From positions 35,350 to 99,349 of the forward strand of contig CAYYPW010000019.1 of NCBI GenBank assembly GCA_964473645.1: a DNA stretch of 64,000 nucleotides. The letters are read 5' to 3'. The notes under the pieces were generated by a model. That model had not been told where the DNA came from, searched no databases, and saw nothing but the letters and a program-made list of their open reading frames with translations. Positions 50,501 through 58,275 of this stretch are shown here, piece by piece. A program made the position numbers and the translations under genes. Position 1 is the stretch's first letter. Each line of letters starts with the position of its first letter. Source of the stretch: HdN1 sp964473645. Lineage in GTDB: Bacteria > Pseudomonadota > Gammaproteobacteria > Pseudomonadales > Ketobacteraceae.

Positions 50501-53450
50501 CAATTTGCGCGCCGAATCCGGTTTGCTATTGCAGAATCGACGCGGACAATCCGGGCTTTGGGGGTACGCCATTTCGGGGGATCTGCCCATCGTGTTGCTG
50601 AAAGTGGCCGACAGCGACCATATCGAACTGGCGCGGCAGGTGATTCAGTGCCATGGCTATTGGCGCCTGAAAGGTCTGGTGGTCGACTTGGTGATCTGGA
50701 ACGAAGAACATGTGGGTTACCGTCAACGTCTGCAAGACCAGATTCTGGGCCTGATTGCCACCGGCACAGAAGCGACCGCCATCGATCGTCCAGGCGGTAT
50801 CTTTGTGCGATCGGCGGAACAGATCTCACACGAAGATCGCATCCTGCTGCAAGCCGTTGCCCGCGCCATCATCGCCGACAACCAGGGCAGTCTAAAAGAA
50901 CAAGTGTCGCGTCGAATGCTGACCGACCGCCGCCACACCCGTTTGATCCCTACCCGGCAGCATCAATACAATGTGTCGGACGCCCCTACCCCGCCACCCG
51001 CCGAGCTGCAATCGCACCAACCGCTTGGCGAATTCAATGCCGATGGAAGTGAATACCTCATCACCTCGACTGCATCGCAAATGACGCCCCTGCCCTGGGT
51101 CAATGTCATTGCCAATCCACACTTCGGCACCATCGTCAGCGAAAGCGGGCCCGGCTATACCTGGAGTGAAAACGCCCATGAATTCCGTCTGACGCCCTGG
51201 AGTGATGACCCCGTGGGTGCCTCTGGTGGCGAGGCGTTTTATTTGCGCGACGAAGAAAGCGGCTATTGCTGGTCGCCGACCCCGTTACCGAATCGCGGTG
51301 CAACGCCCTATGTAAGCCGCCATGGTTTTGGTTACACCGTATTTGAACACACCGAAGACGGCATTCGCTCCGAACTCTGGATCTACGTCGACCTCAATGA
51401 CGCTGTAAAATTCTCTGTCTTGAAAGTGCACAACACATCCGGGCGTAGCCGCAAACTATCCGCCACCGGTTATGTGGAATGGGTGCTCGGTGATCTGCGC
51501 TCGAAATTTGCGATGCATGTGGTCACCGAAATCGATGCGACCAGCGGCGCCTTGTTTGCCCGCAATGCCTACAGCACTGAATTTGGCGATCGGGTAGCGT
51601 TTCTTGATGTCGACGACCTATCACGCACATTAACCGGTGATCGCACCGAGTTCATCGGGCGTAACGGCACCCTTAGGCGGCCCGAAGCAATGACGCGCAC
51701 TCGCCTGTCCGGCAAAGTGGGCGCCGCGCTTGACCCCTGTGGCGCGATACAAGTGCCGTTTGAACTCGGCGATGGGCAAACGCGCGATATTATTTTCCGG
51801 CTGGGCGCCGGCCGCGATCTCGTGCATGCGCGTGCATTGGCCAAGCAACTGCGCACGCCCGGCTCTGCGCATAACGCACTGAATAAGGTGCGCAACTATT
51901 GGCGCCGCACACTCAGCGCGGTACAAGTCGAAACACCCGATGCTGCGCTGAACATGCTCACCAATGGCTGGCTGGTCTACCAGACGCTGGCCTGCCGCCT
52001 GTGGGGCCGCAGTGGTTTTTATCAATCAGGCGGCGCCTTTGGTTTTCGTGATCAATTGCAGGATGTGATGGCACTGGTGCATGCCGAGCCTGCACTGGCC
52101 CGCGAACACCTCTTACGCTGCGCCGGGCGCCAATATCCAGAAGGCGATGTTCAACACTGGTGGCATCCACCCAACGGTCGCGGCGTGCGTACCCGTTGTT
52201 CTGACGACTACCTGTGGTTGCCGCTCGCCGCCAGTCGTTATGTGACGTGTACGGGCGATAACGCCGTCCTTAATGAGATCGTCCCCTACCTCGCGGGTCG
52301 CTCACTCGAACCCGAAGAAGAGTCGTACTACGATTTGCCGGCCCCTTCCACGGCATCGGGCAGCGTTTACGAACATTGCGTGCGTGCCATTTTGCACGGG
52401 ATGCGATTTGGCGAGCGTGGATTACCGCTGATGGGCTCAGGCGACTGGAACGATGGCATGAACCTGGTGGGTATCCATGGCAAAGGCGAAAGCGTGTGGT
52501 TGGGATTTTTTCTGTGTCATGTGCTCACGTCATTCGCGCCTTTAGCGCGTTCGCACGGGGATGCCGATTTTGCAGAACGTTGCCTGTTAATGGCAGCGCA
52601 ATTGCGCCAGAACATTCAAACCCATGCCTGGGATGGCGAGTGGTATCGGCGTGCATGGTTCGACGATGGCACGCCTTTGGGTTCCTCCAGCAATGAGGAA
52701 TGCCGTATCGATTCTATTGCGCAAAGCTGGTCAGTGCTGTCGAGAGTGGGAGTCGACGGCGATCCCAGCGCGATTGATGCAGAACGCTCGCGGCTTGCCA
52801 TGCAATCCCTGGACACGCATTTGGTTCGCCGCGAAAGTGGCATCGTCCAATTGCTTGATCCCCCCTTCGATACCTCCGCGCTCAACCCGGGTTATATCAA
52901 AGGCTATGTGCCTGGCGTGCGCGAAAATGGCGGGCAATACACCCATTCGGCTATTTGGGCCGCCATGGCCTTCGCTGCATTAGGGGACAGTCGCCGTGCC
53001 TGGGCGCTGCTCGACATGATCAACCCGCTCAACCACACCCGCTCTACCGCAGACATCAGTATTTATAAAGCGGAACCCTACGTGGTCGCTGCCGATGTCT
53101 ATGCGATCCCGCCCCATACCGGGCGTGGTGGCTGGACGTGGTATACCGGGTCTGCCGGCTGGTTGTACCGATTGATTCTGGAATCGTTGCTGGGCCTGCA
53201 GCGTGAAGGCGATACATTGCGCATCACCCCTTGCCTGCCAGAAGATTGGGAAGCGTTTAGCCTTAGCTATCGCTTTCATGACACCCACTACCAGATCAAG
53301 GTCATGCAAATACCGATTGCCCAGGGCGATACCGCGCTGCTGCCCAACACCCTTGACGGTATTGAACTCGCCAACAACGTGATTCCTCTGGTGGCGGACA
53401 ATCGCTTGCACATCGTCGAAATCCGTATAGGTCGCCCTACTGTTTTATGA
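44544..53450 (+). CDS. ndvB: cyclic beta-1,2-glucan synthase, NdvB/ChvB type
   Basis: 2968 residues, the size of Rhizobium NdvB and Brucella Cgs. Order: helical N-terminal region, TM pair (about 435-480), GT84 catalytic domain (about 510-830, LDSDTQLPR and QRRWIRGDWQ), more TM helices (about 860-910 and 970-1020), a glycoamylase-like domain (about 1390-1620), and two glycosyltransferase-36/GH94 halves, the last with GDWNDGM (about 2632), the GH94 catalytic Asp. It should polymerise UDP-glucose into periplasmic cyclic beta-1,2-glucan, used in osmoadaptation and host contact. A six-residue repeat lies at 48513-48584. It overlaps the convergent gnd gene by 14 bases. The start at 44544 replaces an upstream GTG frame. 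Confidence 0.9.
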   Translation: MLLKNQFKPLFDAATQGLAAIKAVVSWHSERFARIEDDEPLPVRAALFSADQMEQHGKSLATRHQLGDYGHPNRLLKRLDQNEKILINTCDLLKESVKGKIRIAPAGEWLLDNFYLIEEQIRTARLHLPKGYSRRLPRLEEGPSRGLPRVYDIAIDAISHADGRVDAETLSRFVAAYQTVTPLTLGELWAIPIMLRLALIENLRCAAERITTARMHFNQAQGWANRMIDIAERNPTQLILVVADMARSNPPMASPFVAELARRLQGQGPALALPLTWIEQRLAESSQTIEQMVLSENQQQAADQVSISNTIGSLRALGATDWRVFVESLSCVEKVLAGDTNGVYIDMDFATRDRYRHVIDRLAKHSQCSEKDIATAAISLAQSSAASKGDTHYTAHVGYYLVDDGFTQLSNSVSANLPLSDRFQQGLKRFPLPLYLGVIVLLSVLFAMVFIRPAQAAGLQPWPLVLLAGLSLLASSQWATALTNWLATVFIRPQLLPRMDFSRGLPSDMRTLVVVPSMLCNAQNIDSLLEALEVRFLGNRDEHLHFALLTDFCDAQEQSLPQDEPLLRQARNGIERLNDKYRHAGNDHFFLFHRSRLYNPDEKRWMGYERKRGKLADLNALLRQRGEGKFSLTVGDLAALQNVRYIITLDSDTQLPRDSARQLAGAMAHPLNRPCYDKALQRVTRGYGILQPRMAANMAGANQSLYAQLGGSEPGIDQYTRSVSDVYQDVFGEGSFIGKGIYDIDAFEQALQDRFPANRILSHDLLEGCYARSGLLSDVELYEDYPTRYEADVSRQRRWIRGDWQIACWLLPRVPGPHQNRLSNPLSLLSRWKIFDNLRRSLVAAALLTLLLLGWFAAPSPGWWALSVLGIMLLPPAIIAVVDTLHWPKNSVLLSHLAGSMRTAARSFAFTGFRIACLPYEAWFSLDAIVRTSWRMHVTHRHLLEWCASEHAQKRHNDIKASYTAQWAAPATALITAPALWVMRPEGFFAALPLLVLWLAAPFFAWWLSQPMLRREAKLNANQIVFLHSVARRTWEFFERFVVADDHYLPPDNFQEHPGPIIAHRTSPTNIGMALLANLSARDFGYITTGELLERTERTFQTLHKLERHLGHFYNWYDTQTLRTLPPRYISSVDSGNLAGHLLTLRAGLQSLPQQLILDISVFHGLEDTLAVLTESLTDSRFENVHVPLTRLQTQLQDIRKQPPDTLSAMLRALQSLQCTTELLFNAPRVSAPITSDTPTSAAVGSTQNTNTETDAEHWLNAFSRQCRSAINELLFLAPWLDVPTQLSGSLAGIDKIPRLQDLAHPTEEWWPHQKGDVPRAQKTQLTGENPLNGETPLISETQLNVETQWLADRRQLLCLAQQRAQDRIDAIERLVHGATGFATMDYEFLYDRSRHLLAIGYNVDDLRRDTSYYDLLASEARLCSFVAIAQGQLPQESWFALGRLLTTTNGKTVLASWSGSMFEYLMPLLVMPGYTGSLLDQTCQGVVARQIAYGHQCALPWGISESGYYTTDSNLNYQYHAFGVPGLGLKRGLSEDRVVAPYATALALMVNPEAACTNLQRLANAAMLGRYGFYEAIDYTPSRVPRGQTSVIVQSFMAHHQGMSLLSLAYLLLDRPMQQRFLSDPRFQATVLLLQERIPSHSVFHKRPADHAEGGAFVDAPESSSHTSLGIDTPTPEVQLLSNGRYHVMITNAGGGYSRWKELAITRWREDMTRDHWGTFIYVRDLASGNFWSAAHQPTLKPADAYEAVFSEGRAEFRRRDQEIETYSEIVVSPEDDIELRRIRFTNRSRNRRHIELTSYAEVVLAVPANDMSQPAFGNLFVQTEIIGNRHAILCTRRPRSAGEKPPWMFHLLSAHGCDMGEISYETDRMRFTGRGRTPVEPAAMLTPGALSGAAGSVLDPIAAIRCSVFLAADQCATIDLVTGVGDTREACMALIEKYQDRHLADRVFDLAWTHAGVTLRQINASESDAHIYRRLASSMLFANANLRAESGLLLQNRRGQSGLWGYAISGDLPIVLLKVADSDHIELARQVIQCHGYWRLKGLVVDLVIWNEEHVGYRQRLQDQILGLIATGTEATAIDRPGGIFVRSAEQISHEDRILLQAVARAIIADNQGSLKEQVSRRMLTDRRHTRLIPTRQHQYNVSDAPTPPPAELQSHQPLGEFNADGSEYLITSTASQMTPLPWVNVIANPHFGTIVSESGPGYTWSENAHEFRLTPWSDDPVGASGGEAFYLRDEESGYCWSPTPLPNRGATPYVSRHGFGYTVFEHTEDGIRSELWIYVDLNDAVKFSVLKVHNTSGRSRKLSATGYVEWVLGDLRSKFAMHVVTEIDATSGALFARNAYSTEFGDRVAFLDVDDLSRTLTGDRTEFIGRNGTLRRPEAMTRTRLSGKVGAALDPCGAIQVPFELGDGQTRDIIFRLGAGRDLVHARALAKQLRTPGSAHNALNKVRNYWRRTLSAVQVETPDAALNMLTNGWLVYQTLACRLWGRSGFYQSGGAFGFRDQLQDVMALVHAEPALAREHLLRCAGRQYPEGDVQHWWHPPNGRGVRTRCSDDYLWLPLAASRYVTCTGDNAVLNEIVPYLAGRSLEPEEESYYDLPAPSTASGSVYEHCVRAILHGMRFGERGLPLMGSGDWNDGMNLVGIHGKGESVWLGFFLCHVLTSFAPLARSHGDADFAERCLLMAAQLRQNIQTHAWDGEWYRRAWFDDGTPLGSSSNEECRIDSIAQSWSVLSRVGVDGDPSAIDAERSRLAMQSLDTHLVRRESGIVQLLDPPFDTSALNPGYIKGYVPGVRENGGQYTHSAIWAAMAFAALGDSRRAWALLDMINPLNHTRSTADISIYKAEPYVVAADVYAIPPHTGRGGWTWYTGSAGWLYRLILESLLGLQREGDTLRITPCLPEDWEAFSLSYRFHDTHYQIKVMQIPIAQGDTALLPNTLDGIELANNVIPLVADNRLHIVEIRIGRPTVL
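48513..48584 (+). repeat. 18-bp minisatellite inside ndvB
   Basis: Four diverged tandem 18-base units plus a partial fifth, encoding six-residue units TQLTGE, NPLNGE, TPLISE, TQLNVE. It falls in the linker before the glycoamylase-like domain and keeps frame in any copy number. Confidence 0.8.
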
Positions 53451-54363
53451 TTGCGTCTTTAATGATGGCGTGACCGCCAAATGCGTTGCGCATCGCTGCG
53501 AGCAGTTTGTCACTGAATGCATCAGGATCGCGCGAGCGCAACCGGCCCAGCAATGACAGCGTTATGATCGGCGCAAACACATCGAGTTCCAATGCTTCCG
53601 CCACCGCCCAGCGCCCTTCCCCCGAATCTTGCACGTAAGGCGCAATGCCCTGCATGGAGGGGTTATCGCGTAACGCGCCAGCGGTGAGATCCAGCAACCA
53701 AGAACGCACGACGCTACCATAACGCCAGACTTCAGCCACCTGATGCAAATCGAAGTCAAATTCTTGCTTGTGCTGCAAAATCGAAAACCCTTCTGCCAAT
53801 GACTGCATCAAGCCATATTCAATGCCGTTGTGCACCATTTTTGTAAAATGCCCGGCACCAATGGGGCCAACCCGCGCCCACCCTTTGTCGGGTGCAGGAG
53901 CAAGGCATTCAAACAGCGGGCGTAACCGTTCGATGATTGCCGCATCGCCACCAATCATCAGGCTAAAGCCTTCTTCCAACCCCCAGATGCCGCCGCTGGT
54001 GCCACAATCGACCAAGTGCGTGCGCTTTGCGGTAAACGCAGACACCCGTCGCAATGTGTCTTTGTAATTTGCATTACCACCGTCCACAACAACATCGTCT
54101 TCGCCCAGCAGCGGTAGCAATTCGGTCATCACATTTTGAGTGACGTCTCCCGCAGGCAACATCAACCACAAGTTGCGTGGTGAAGGTATTTGGCTGACCA
54201 ACGCGGTGAGAGAATCCACCGCCTCCCCGCGTGCATTAGAAAAGTTCTGCCGACTCTCTGCATTCAGATCGTACCCCACCACTAGGTGCCCACCCCGCAT
54301 CAAACGTTGCGCGATGCCGGTACCCATGCGCCCCAAGCCAATCATTCCTAATTGCATATTCAT
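53437..54363 (-). CDS. gnd: 6-phosphogluconate dehydrogenase, short (GndA/YqeC-type) form
   Basis: 308 residues, about 160 fewer than the dimeric NADP form; this short form is usually NAD-preferring. The Rossmann motif GLGRMGTGIA is at 7-16, the second block is DGGNANYKD, the substrate motif DCGTSGGIWGLEEGFSLMIGG, and the catalytic Lys/His region HFTKMVHNGIEYGLMQ. Product is ribulose-5-phosphate, with CO2 and a reduced cofactor. It could also belong to a gluconate catabolic route. The stop codon lies in the end of ndvB on the opposite strand. Confidence 0.88.
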   Translation of the reverse strand: MNMQLGMIGLGRMGTGIAQRLMRGGHLVVGYDLNAESRQNFSNARGEAVDSLTALVSQIPSPRNLWLMLPAGDVTQNVMTELLPLLGEDDVVVDGGNANYKDTLRRVSAFTAKRTHLVDCGTSGGIWGLEEGFSLMIGGDAAIIERLRPLFECLAPAPDKGWARVGPIGAGHFTKMVHNGIEYGLMQSLAEGFSILQHKQEFDFDLHQVAEVWRYGSVVRSWLLDLTAGALRDNPSMQGIAPYVQDSGEGRWAVAEALELDVFAPIITLSLLGRLRSRDPDAFSDKLLAAMRNAFGGHAIIKDAIIKQ

Positions 54364-54666
54364 GCACTGAGGGGTTAACCCCGACAGAGCCTCGCGGTAG
54401 ATGTCCTAACGTATAAGGTAAGCCGCACTTCACAATAAAGCTAACGCAATTGTGTTATTTGCGGTTTATGCAGGTGCTATCTATCAATGCATAATCCTTT
54501 GCTCGTCGCAATGTGGGGGCGAATGGCGCGAATGCCGACCTAACCGCTTTGGTGGCGATTAAAGGGTTGAGTCATTGTCAACTTGCCCGCAAAATAGGCG
54601 GTATTGCAATCTTTGCTAGCTATCCTCCCACTTGGGCAAACAGGCAAGACCCTGGACGGAGCAAGA
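54364..54666. other. intergenic region
   Basis: 303 bases between divergent genes. Nothing definable apart from the ribosome site (GGAG) of the following gene. Confidence 0.35.
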
Positions 54667-55164
54667 ATGATGACTCAATCCCGCTTACATTCACTGATCA
54701 GCCCCGATGACGCGGCCTTTATTCAGCAGGGCGTTTCGATTTGCGTTGCCTCGCGCGATGTACGGCATGTACCGTCCCTCTCACGGGCACTGGCCTGCCG
54801 CATTGACGGCGAACAGCTGCACCTTGTCCTGTCACGCTCGCAATGTGTGGCGTTGGTGCGTGATATAGAAAAATCCCGTGAGATAGCCGTTGTCTTCACT
54901 CAGCCCAGCACCCATCGCACCCTGCAAATAAAAGGGCACGATGCAAAGGTATTGTCTGCCAGCCCAAACGATATTGAGCTCACTCGTCAAGCAGAGGCAG
55001 GCTTCGCTTCAGATCTCGAAAAAATAGGCTTTGGCCACGCATTTGTGCGTCGCATGTTTGCTTGTGACAACGAAGATCTTTGTGTCGTGCGATTCACTCC
55101 AAGCGACGTCTTTGTGCAAACCCCTGGCCCCAATGCCGGCAATCGGCTATCGAGTCTTTCATGA
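54667..55164 (+). CDS. pyridoxamine-5'-phosphate-oxidase-like FMN-binding protein
   Basis: 165 residues with the split-barrel flavin fold: an ISPDDAAFIQQGVSICVAS opening, HVPSLSRALACRID, LHLVLSRSQCVALVRDIEKS and IAVVFTQPSTHRTLQIKG. Members bind FMN, F420 or heme and often act as general stress or heme-degrading proteins. The frame goes back to 54604, but the ATG at 54667 has GGAG upstream. The stop overlaps the next start as ATGA, so it works with that protein. Confidence 0.75.
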   Translation: MMTQSRLHSLISPDDAAFIQQGVSICVASRDVRHVPSLSRALACRIDGEQLHLVLSRSQCVALVRDIEKSREIAVVFTQPSTHRTLQIKGHDAKVLSASPNDIELTRQAEAGFASDLEKIGFGHAFVRRMFACDNEDLCVVRFTPSDVFVQTPGPNAGNRLSSLS

Positions 55165-56510
55165 AAATAACTTTGGACGCGATTCGGCACTGCCTTGAAG
55201 GGGTGATCCCCGGTGTGGTTGCCACCTGTGATGCCAACGGTATTCCGAATGTATCCTATGTGTCGCAGATTCATTATGTCGACGGCGCGCAAGTGGCCTT
55301 GTCTTTTCAGTTCTTCAATAAAACGCGGGGCAATATGTTAGCCAACCCGCAAATGACTGCATTTTTGATTGATCCTGAAACGACTGCCCGCTATCGGGTG
55401 GCGTTACTTTACCTGCGCACAGAAACCGAAGGCCCGCTTTTTGAACACATGAAAGCCAAGCTGGCGGGTATTGCCTCCCACACGGGCATGAGCGACGTAT
55501 TCAAATTGCGTGGTGCCGATATTTGCCGCGTGCTCGACATCGAAAAGGTGCCTGCCACGGAAAGTGTTCGAGTCCCCCCTGCTTATAATCTGCTGACCGT
55601 GCTTCGTCAGCTCTGTCAGCGCATCACTCAATGCGGCGATATGGCGCGTTTGTTTGAAGAGGTATTGAATGGATTGGCAGAAATGCTGGATATCCGTCAT
55701 TCGATGTTGTTGATGTCAGAGGCCGGCGGCCAAAAGCTGTACACGGTCGCCAGTCGTGGCTATGCACAATCAGGGGTCGGTTCCGAGATACCGATAGGGT
55801 GTGGCGTTATAGGTGTGGCGGCGGAATATAAAACGCCGATACGCATCACACACATGGCGGTAGAATACGGTTACAGCAAAGCCATGTGCGATAGTCTCGA
55901 CCACGAAAAACTACGGCTGGAAACAGCAATTCCGTTTCCGGGTCTGGCAGAGCCGCACAGCCAGATGGCGCTGCCACTGATAGCAGCCGGTAGAGTGCTG
56001 GGCGTCCTTTATGTTGAAAGCGAAACCGATATGCGCTTCAGCTACGATGACGAAGATGCTTTAAGCATCCTCACCCAGCAACTTGCGCTGATGCTGCTGC
56101 AGTTACAGCAGGGCAGCGAGCATGAAAGCGATGCCACACTCCCCGCCTCGTGCCAGGCACCGACCGACGGTGCGCGATTGCTGGTGCGCTACTATCGCGT
56201 CAACCAAAGCATCTTCGTGGGGGAAGACTATCTTATCAAAGGCGTTGCAGGGGCCATTCTCTGGCGTCTGCTGAACAGTTATGTCACAGAGGGGCGCACT
56301 GAATTTAGCAACCGGGAACTGCGCCTCGACAAGCAGCTGTGCTTGCCAGACATCGACGATAATCTTGAAGCGCGCCTGATTCTGTTGCAACGCCGTCTGG
56401 CAGAGAAATCAAGCGCGCTCGCGCTAGTCAAAACGGGTCGTGGGCGTTTTCGCTTGCAGGTAAATCAACCTGTACAACTGCAAGAACATGCGACAGGCCA
56501 AAACGGATAG
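55161..56510 (+). CDS. PNPOx-like plus GAF-domain protein, possible signal sensor
   Basis: 449 residues. The N-terminal half (about 1-135) is a flavin-oxidase-type split barrel (GVVATCDANGIPNVSYVSQIHYVDG); a GAF domain (about 155-315) follows (ARLFEEVLNGLAEMLDIRHSMLLM, LALMLLQ), then a C-terminal winged-helix-like domain (about 350-430). The order sensor, GAF, DNA-binding suggests a transcription factor answering to flavin redox or a small ligand. It is translationally coupled to the upstream gene. No adjacent target is visible apart from the hemerythrin gene. Confidence 0.75.
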   Translation: MKITLDAIRHCLEGVIPGVVATCDANGIPNVSYVSQIHYVDGAQVALSFQFFNKTRGNMLANPQMTAFLIDPETTARYRVALLYLRTETEGPLFEHMKAKLAGIASHTGMSDVFKLRGADICRVLDIEKVPATESVRVPPAYNLLTVLRQLCQRITQCGDMARLFEEVLNGLAEMLDIRHSMLLMSEAGGQKLYTVASRGYAQSGVGSEIPIGCGVIGVAAEYKTPIRITHMAVEYGYSKAMCDSLDHEKLRLETAIPFPGLAEPHSQMALPLIAAGRVLGVLYVESETDMRFSYDDEDALSILTQQLALMLLQLQQGSEHESDATLPASCQAPTDGARLLVRYYRVNQSIFVGEDYLIKGVAGAILWRLLNSYVTEGRTEFSNRELRLDKQLCLPDIDDNLEARLILLQRRLAEKSSALALVKTGRGRFRLQVNQPVQLQEHATGQNG

Positions 56511-56533
56511 CGCACCTCCCCTGGCGCGCTATC
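56506..56533 (+). terminator. hairpin overlapping the GAF protein stop codon
   Basis: Arms GATAGCGC (56506-56513) and GCGCTATC (56526-56533) with a 12-base loop. No U-run. Possible terminator. Confidence 0.45.
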
Positions 56534-56612
56534 GTCACCTTAGCTTGTTATCACTCAGAGTGATTCATCTCAGCTTGCACTGTCCCAGCAGATCTATGTC
56601 AACTGCTCTATG

Positions 56613-57281
56613 TCAGCAATGTACGGCCATTTTAAGTTTGTTCCAGTCTGCGTCTGCCAGTGTGCAACGCGCAATATCCATGGTGTGTTCGAACGCTGGA
56701 CGCGGGGCCTCCATTAAAATGCCTTGCAACAGTCTATGACGTTCCTGGTGATTAAAAGCCGATAGCATCCACCGCATCGCGATCGCATTTTCGTCTGGGG
56801 GAATCGATTGAACAAGCGCGTCATGAATTGCCATGATCTCTTCATCGGTGTAGCCCCGCCACAGAATTTCATTGTTTCGCGTTTCTTCTTCATGCATGTG
56901 GGCGAGATTATCCGCCACAAACAACGCGAGTTTGCGATAAAGCACAGCCGTTTCGCCTTCGCGATCGGTGACCGCGAGCGTGGGAATACGTGCTGCAGTG
57001 GATCGCAACTCACTGATCATGTCCAGATGCTGTTGATGATGTGCGTCCATGTCATCCGCACTGCCTGGGCTGCATGCCTGCATCGCAGGGTGTACAAACG
57101 TATTTTCGTGATGCACATGGCTTTCACAAAAATCCAGCAAGCCCGTCAAGCTCTTTAAACCTACATCGAGATCCGCGTCTGACTCAAAATCCATGCGCCC
57201 CACCGTTAACAGGGTTTCTGAAAGATAAGCGCGCAAACCTTTGTGTATCAATCGATAAATGTCAAAACGTTGCGTATTCAT
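56613..57281 (-). CDS. hemerythrin-domain protein
   Basis: 222 residues. The hemerythrin/HHE pattern is visible: IHKGLRAYL, FCESHVHHENTFVHP, HHQQHLDMI and LAHMHEEETRNN supply the His and Glu ligands of a di-iron site. The C-terminal third is a further helix bundle. Likely roles are oxygen or nitric-oxide sensing or iron-cluster repair, but a specific one cannot be chosen. Its SD is sequestered by the leader hairpin at 57289-57352. It is convergent with the GAF gene. Confidence 0.8.
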   Translation of the reverse strand: MNTQRFDIYRLIHKGLRAYLSETLLTVGRMDFESDADLDVGLKSLTGLLDFCESHVHHENTFVHPAMQACSPGSADDMDAHHQQHLDMISELRSTAARIPTLAVTDREGETAVLYRKLALFVADNLAHMHEEETRNNEILWRGYTDEEIMAIHDALVQSIPPDENAIAMRWMLSAFNHQERHRLLQGILMEAPRPAFEHTMDIARCTLADADWNKLKMAVHC

Positions 57282-57288
57282 ATAGTTC

Positions 57289-57352
57289 GCTCCGGTAACT
57301 TAGGTTGGCATATTTCCGTAGGAGATACGGTTGAGAGTAAGGTTACCGGAGC
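57289..57352 (-). promoter_or_regulatory. SD-sequestering leader hairpin of the hemerythrin gene
   Basis: In the transcript the 5' arm GCTCCGGTAAC pairs perfectly with 3' arm GTTACCGGAGC, with three more pairs across one bulged C. The 3' arm holds the GGAG ribosome site eight bases before the ATG. Inside is a second hairpin, CCGTA/TACGG with loop TCTCC. Translation should be off until the stem opens, by temperature, ligand or protein. Confidence 0.7.
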
Positions 57353-57432
57353 GTATGCGTAATGTTTGCTAAATCTTGCGTAAGGGAATCCTAAGTTTTT
57401 CTTAACACGCGATTTCCGTTATATGCAGCAGC

Positions 57433-57753
57433 TTACGGAGGTGTGGCTAGTTTGAGCCCAATAATTCCCACGAGAATTAAGGCCAAACTCAACAACCGAC
57501 CGACGTTGGCAGGTTCGTCCAGGAGAATAATGCCCACAATGACGGTACCCACCGCGCCTACACCCACCCAGATCGCGTAGGCCGTGCCAACAGGTAATGA
57601 TTTCATGGCGATTCCAAGCAGGCCCAGACTGATCGCCATAGCGGCAATAGTAGCGAGACTCGGCCACAAACGTGTGAAGCCCTCAGTGTATTTGAGGCCG
57701 ATAGCCCAACCAATTTCAAAAAGACCAGCAAGAATGAGAATGACCCAGTTCAT
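57433..57753 (-). CDS. gdx: SMR-family guanidinium exporter (SugE/Gdx)
   Basis: 106 residues with four TM helices, the small multidrug resistance size. The first helix has the SMR Glu13 (AGLFEIGWAIGLKYTEGF), and the GTAYAIWVGVGAVG stretch is SugE-like. SugE proteins of this subgroup export guanidinium against protons. A guanidine-II riboswitch sits directly upstream and confirms that assignment. An export role for quaternary ammonium compounds is less likely. Confidence 0.95.
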   Translation of the reverse strand: MNWVILILAGLFEIGWAIGLKYTEGFTRLWPSLATIAAMAISLGLLGIAMKSLPVGTAYAIWVGVGAVGTVIVGIILLDEPANVGRLLSLALILVGIIGLKLATPP

Positions 57754-57774
57754 AATAAAACCTCATGAAACTGT

Positions 57775-57821
57775 GGGGTCGTCCCCTTGAACGATGGGGA
57801 TGCAAGGCCGTCCTCGCATCC
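57775..57821 (-). ncRNA. guanidine-II (mini-ykkC) riboswitch
   Basis: On the transcript strand two hairpins carry ACGR loops: GGATGCGAGG, ACGG, CCTTGCATCC (57798-57821) and GGGG, ACGA, CCCC (57775-57786), with an 11-base linker. The gdx ribosome site (GAGG) follows. This is the mini-ykkC consensus; guanidine binding opens expression of the exporter. Confidence 0.95.
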
Positions 57822-57864
57822 AAAGTAGGATGTAAGAAACTATACACCATTTTTCAATGCCAGA

Positions 57865-58227
57865 TCACGCATCGTGTTGTGATGACGCCTCGCGAAGTAA
57901 TGCCTCCACCTCTTGTGAGAAGGGCATGGGTTTAAATGCGCTAACGTTAGCCCCACCGGTATTCCCCAAAGGTAGACGGCCCGTTAAATGCCCCAGCGGG
58001 GTTAACGCGAGGCGCAATACCTGACCGGCGATCTCCTTGGCATCCCGTTGTGCCCATCCCACCCGCAGCATCCACCAGTGCGTCAGCGTATGGGGCACGA
58101 AAAACCTCTGCCCCAACACATGGGCACGTTCCAGATGCACAAATGCCTGTTTATAGTCGTTTTTTCCAAATAGACTGCGGGCGTTCTGCATCTCAAGGCG
58201 GTAGGCTTTTTTCAGAATCGCGTTCAT
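57865..58227 (-). CDS. DUF3703 protein
   Basis: 120 residues. The helix-rich chain with AHVLGQRFFVPHTLTHWWML and GHLTGRLPLGNTGGANVSAF fits DUF3703, a small cytosolic family of unknown function found mostly in proteobacteria. The ATG at 58227 is used; a TTG lies two codons earlier. It is the last gene transcribed toward the gdx gene and stands 50 bases after the RND transporter stop, so it may be co-transcribed with the pump. Confidence 0.75.
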   Translation of the reverse strand: MNAILKKAYRLEMQNARSLFGKNDYKQAFVHLERAHVLGQRFFVPHTLTHWWMLRVGWAQRDAKEIAGQVLRLALTPLGHLTGRLPLGNTGGANVSAFKPMPFSQEVEALLREASSQHDA

Positions 58228-58275
58228 GTTCAAGGCTCCGGGAGGACATGAGGCACATTAAACACCTTATAGTTA

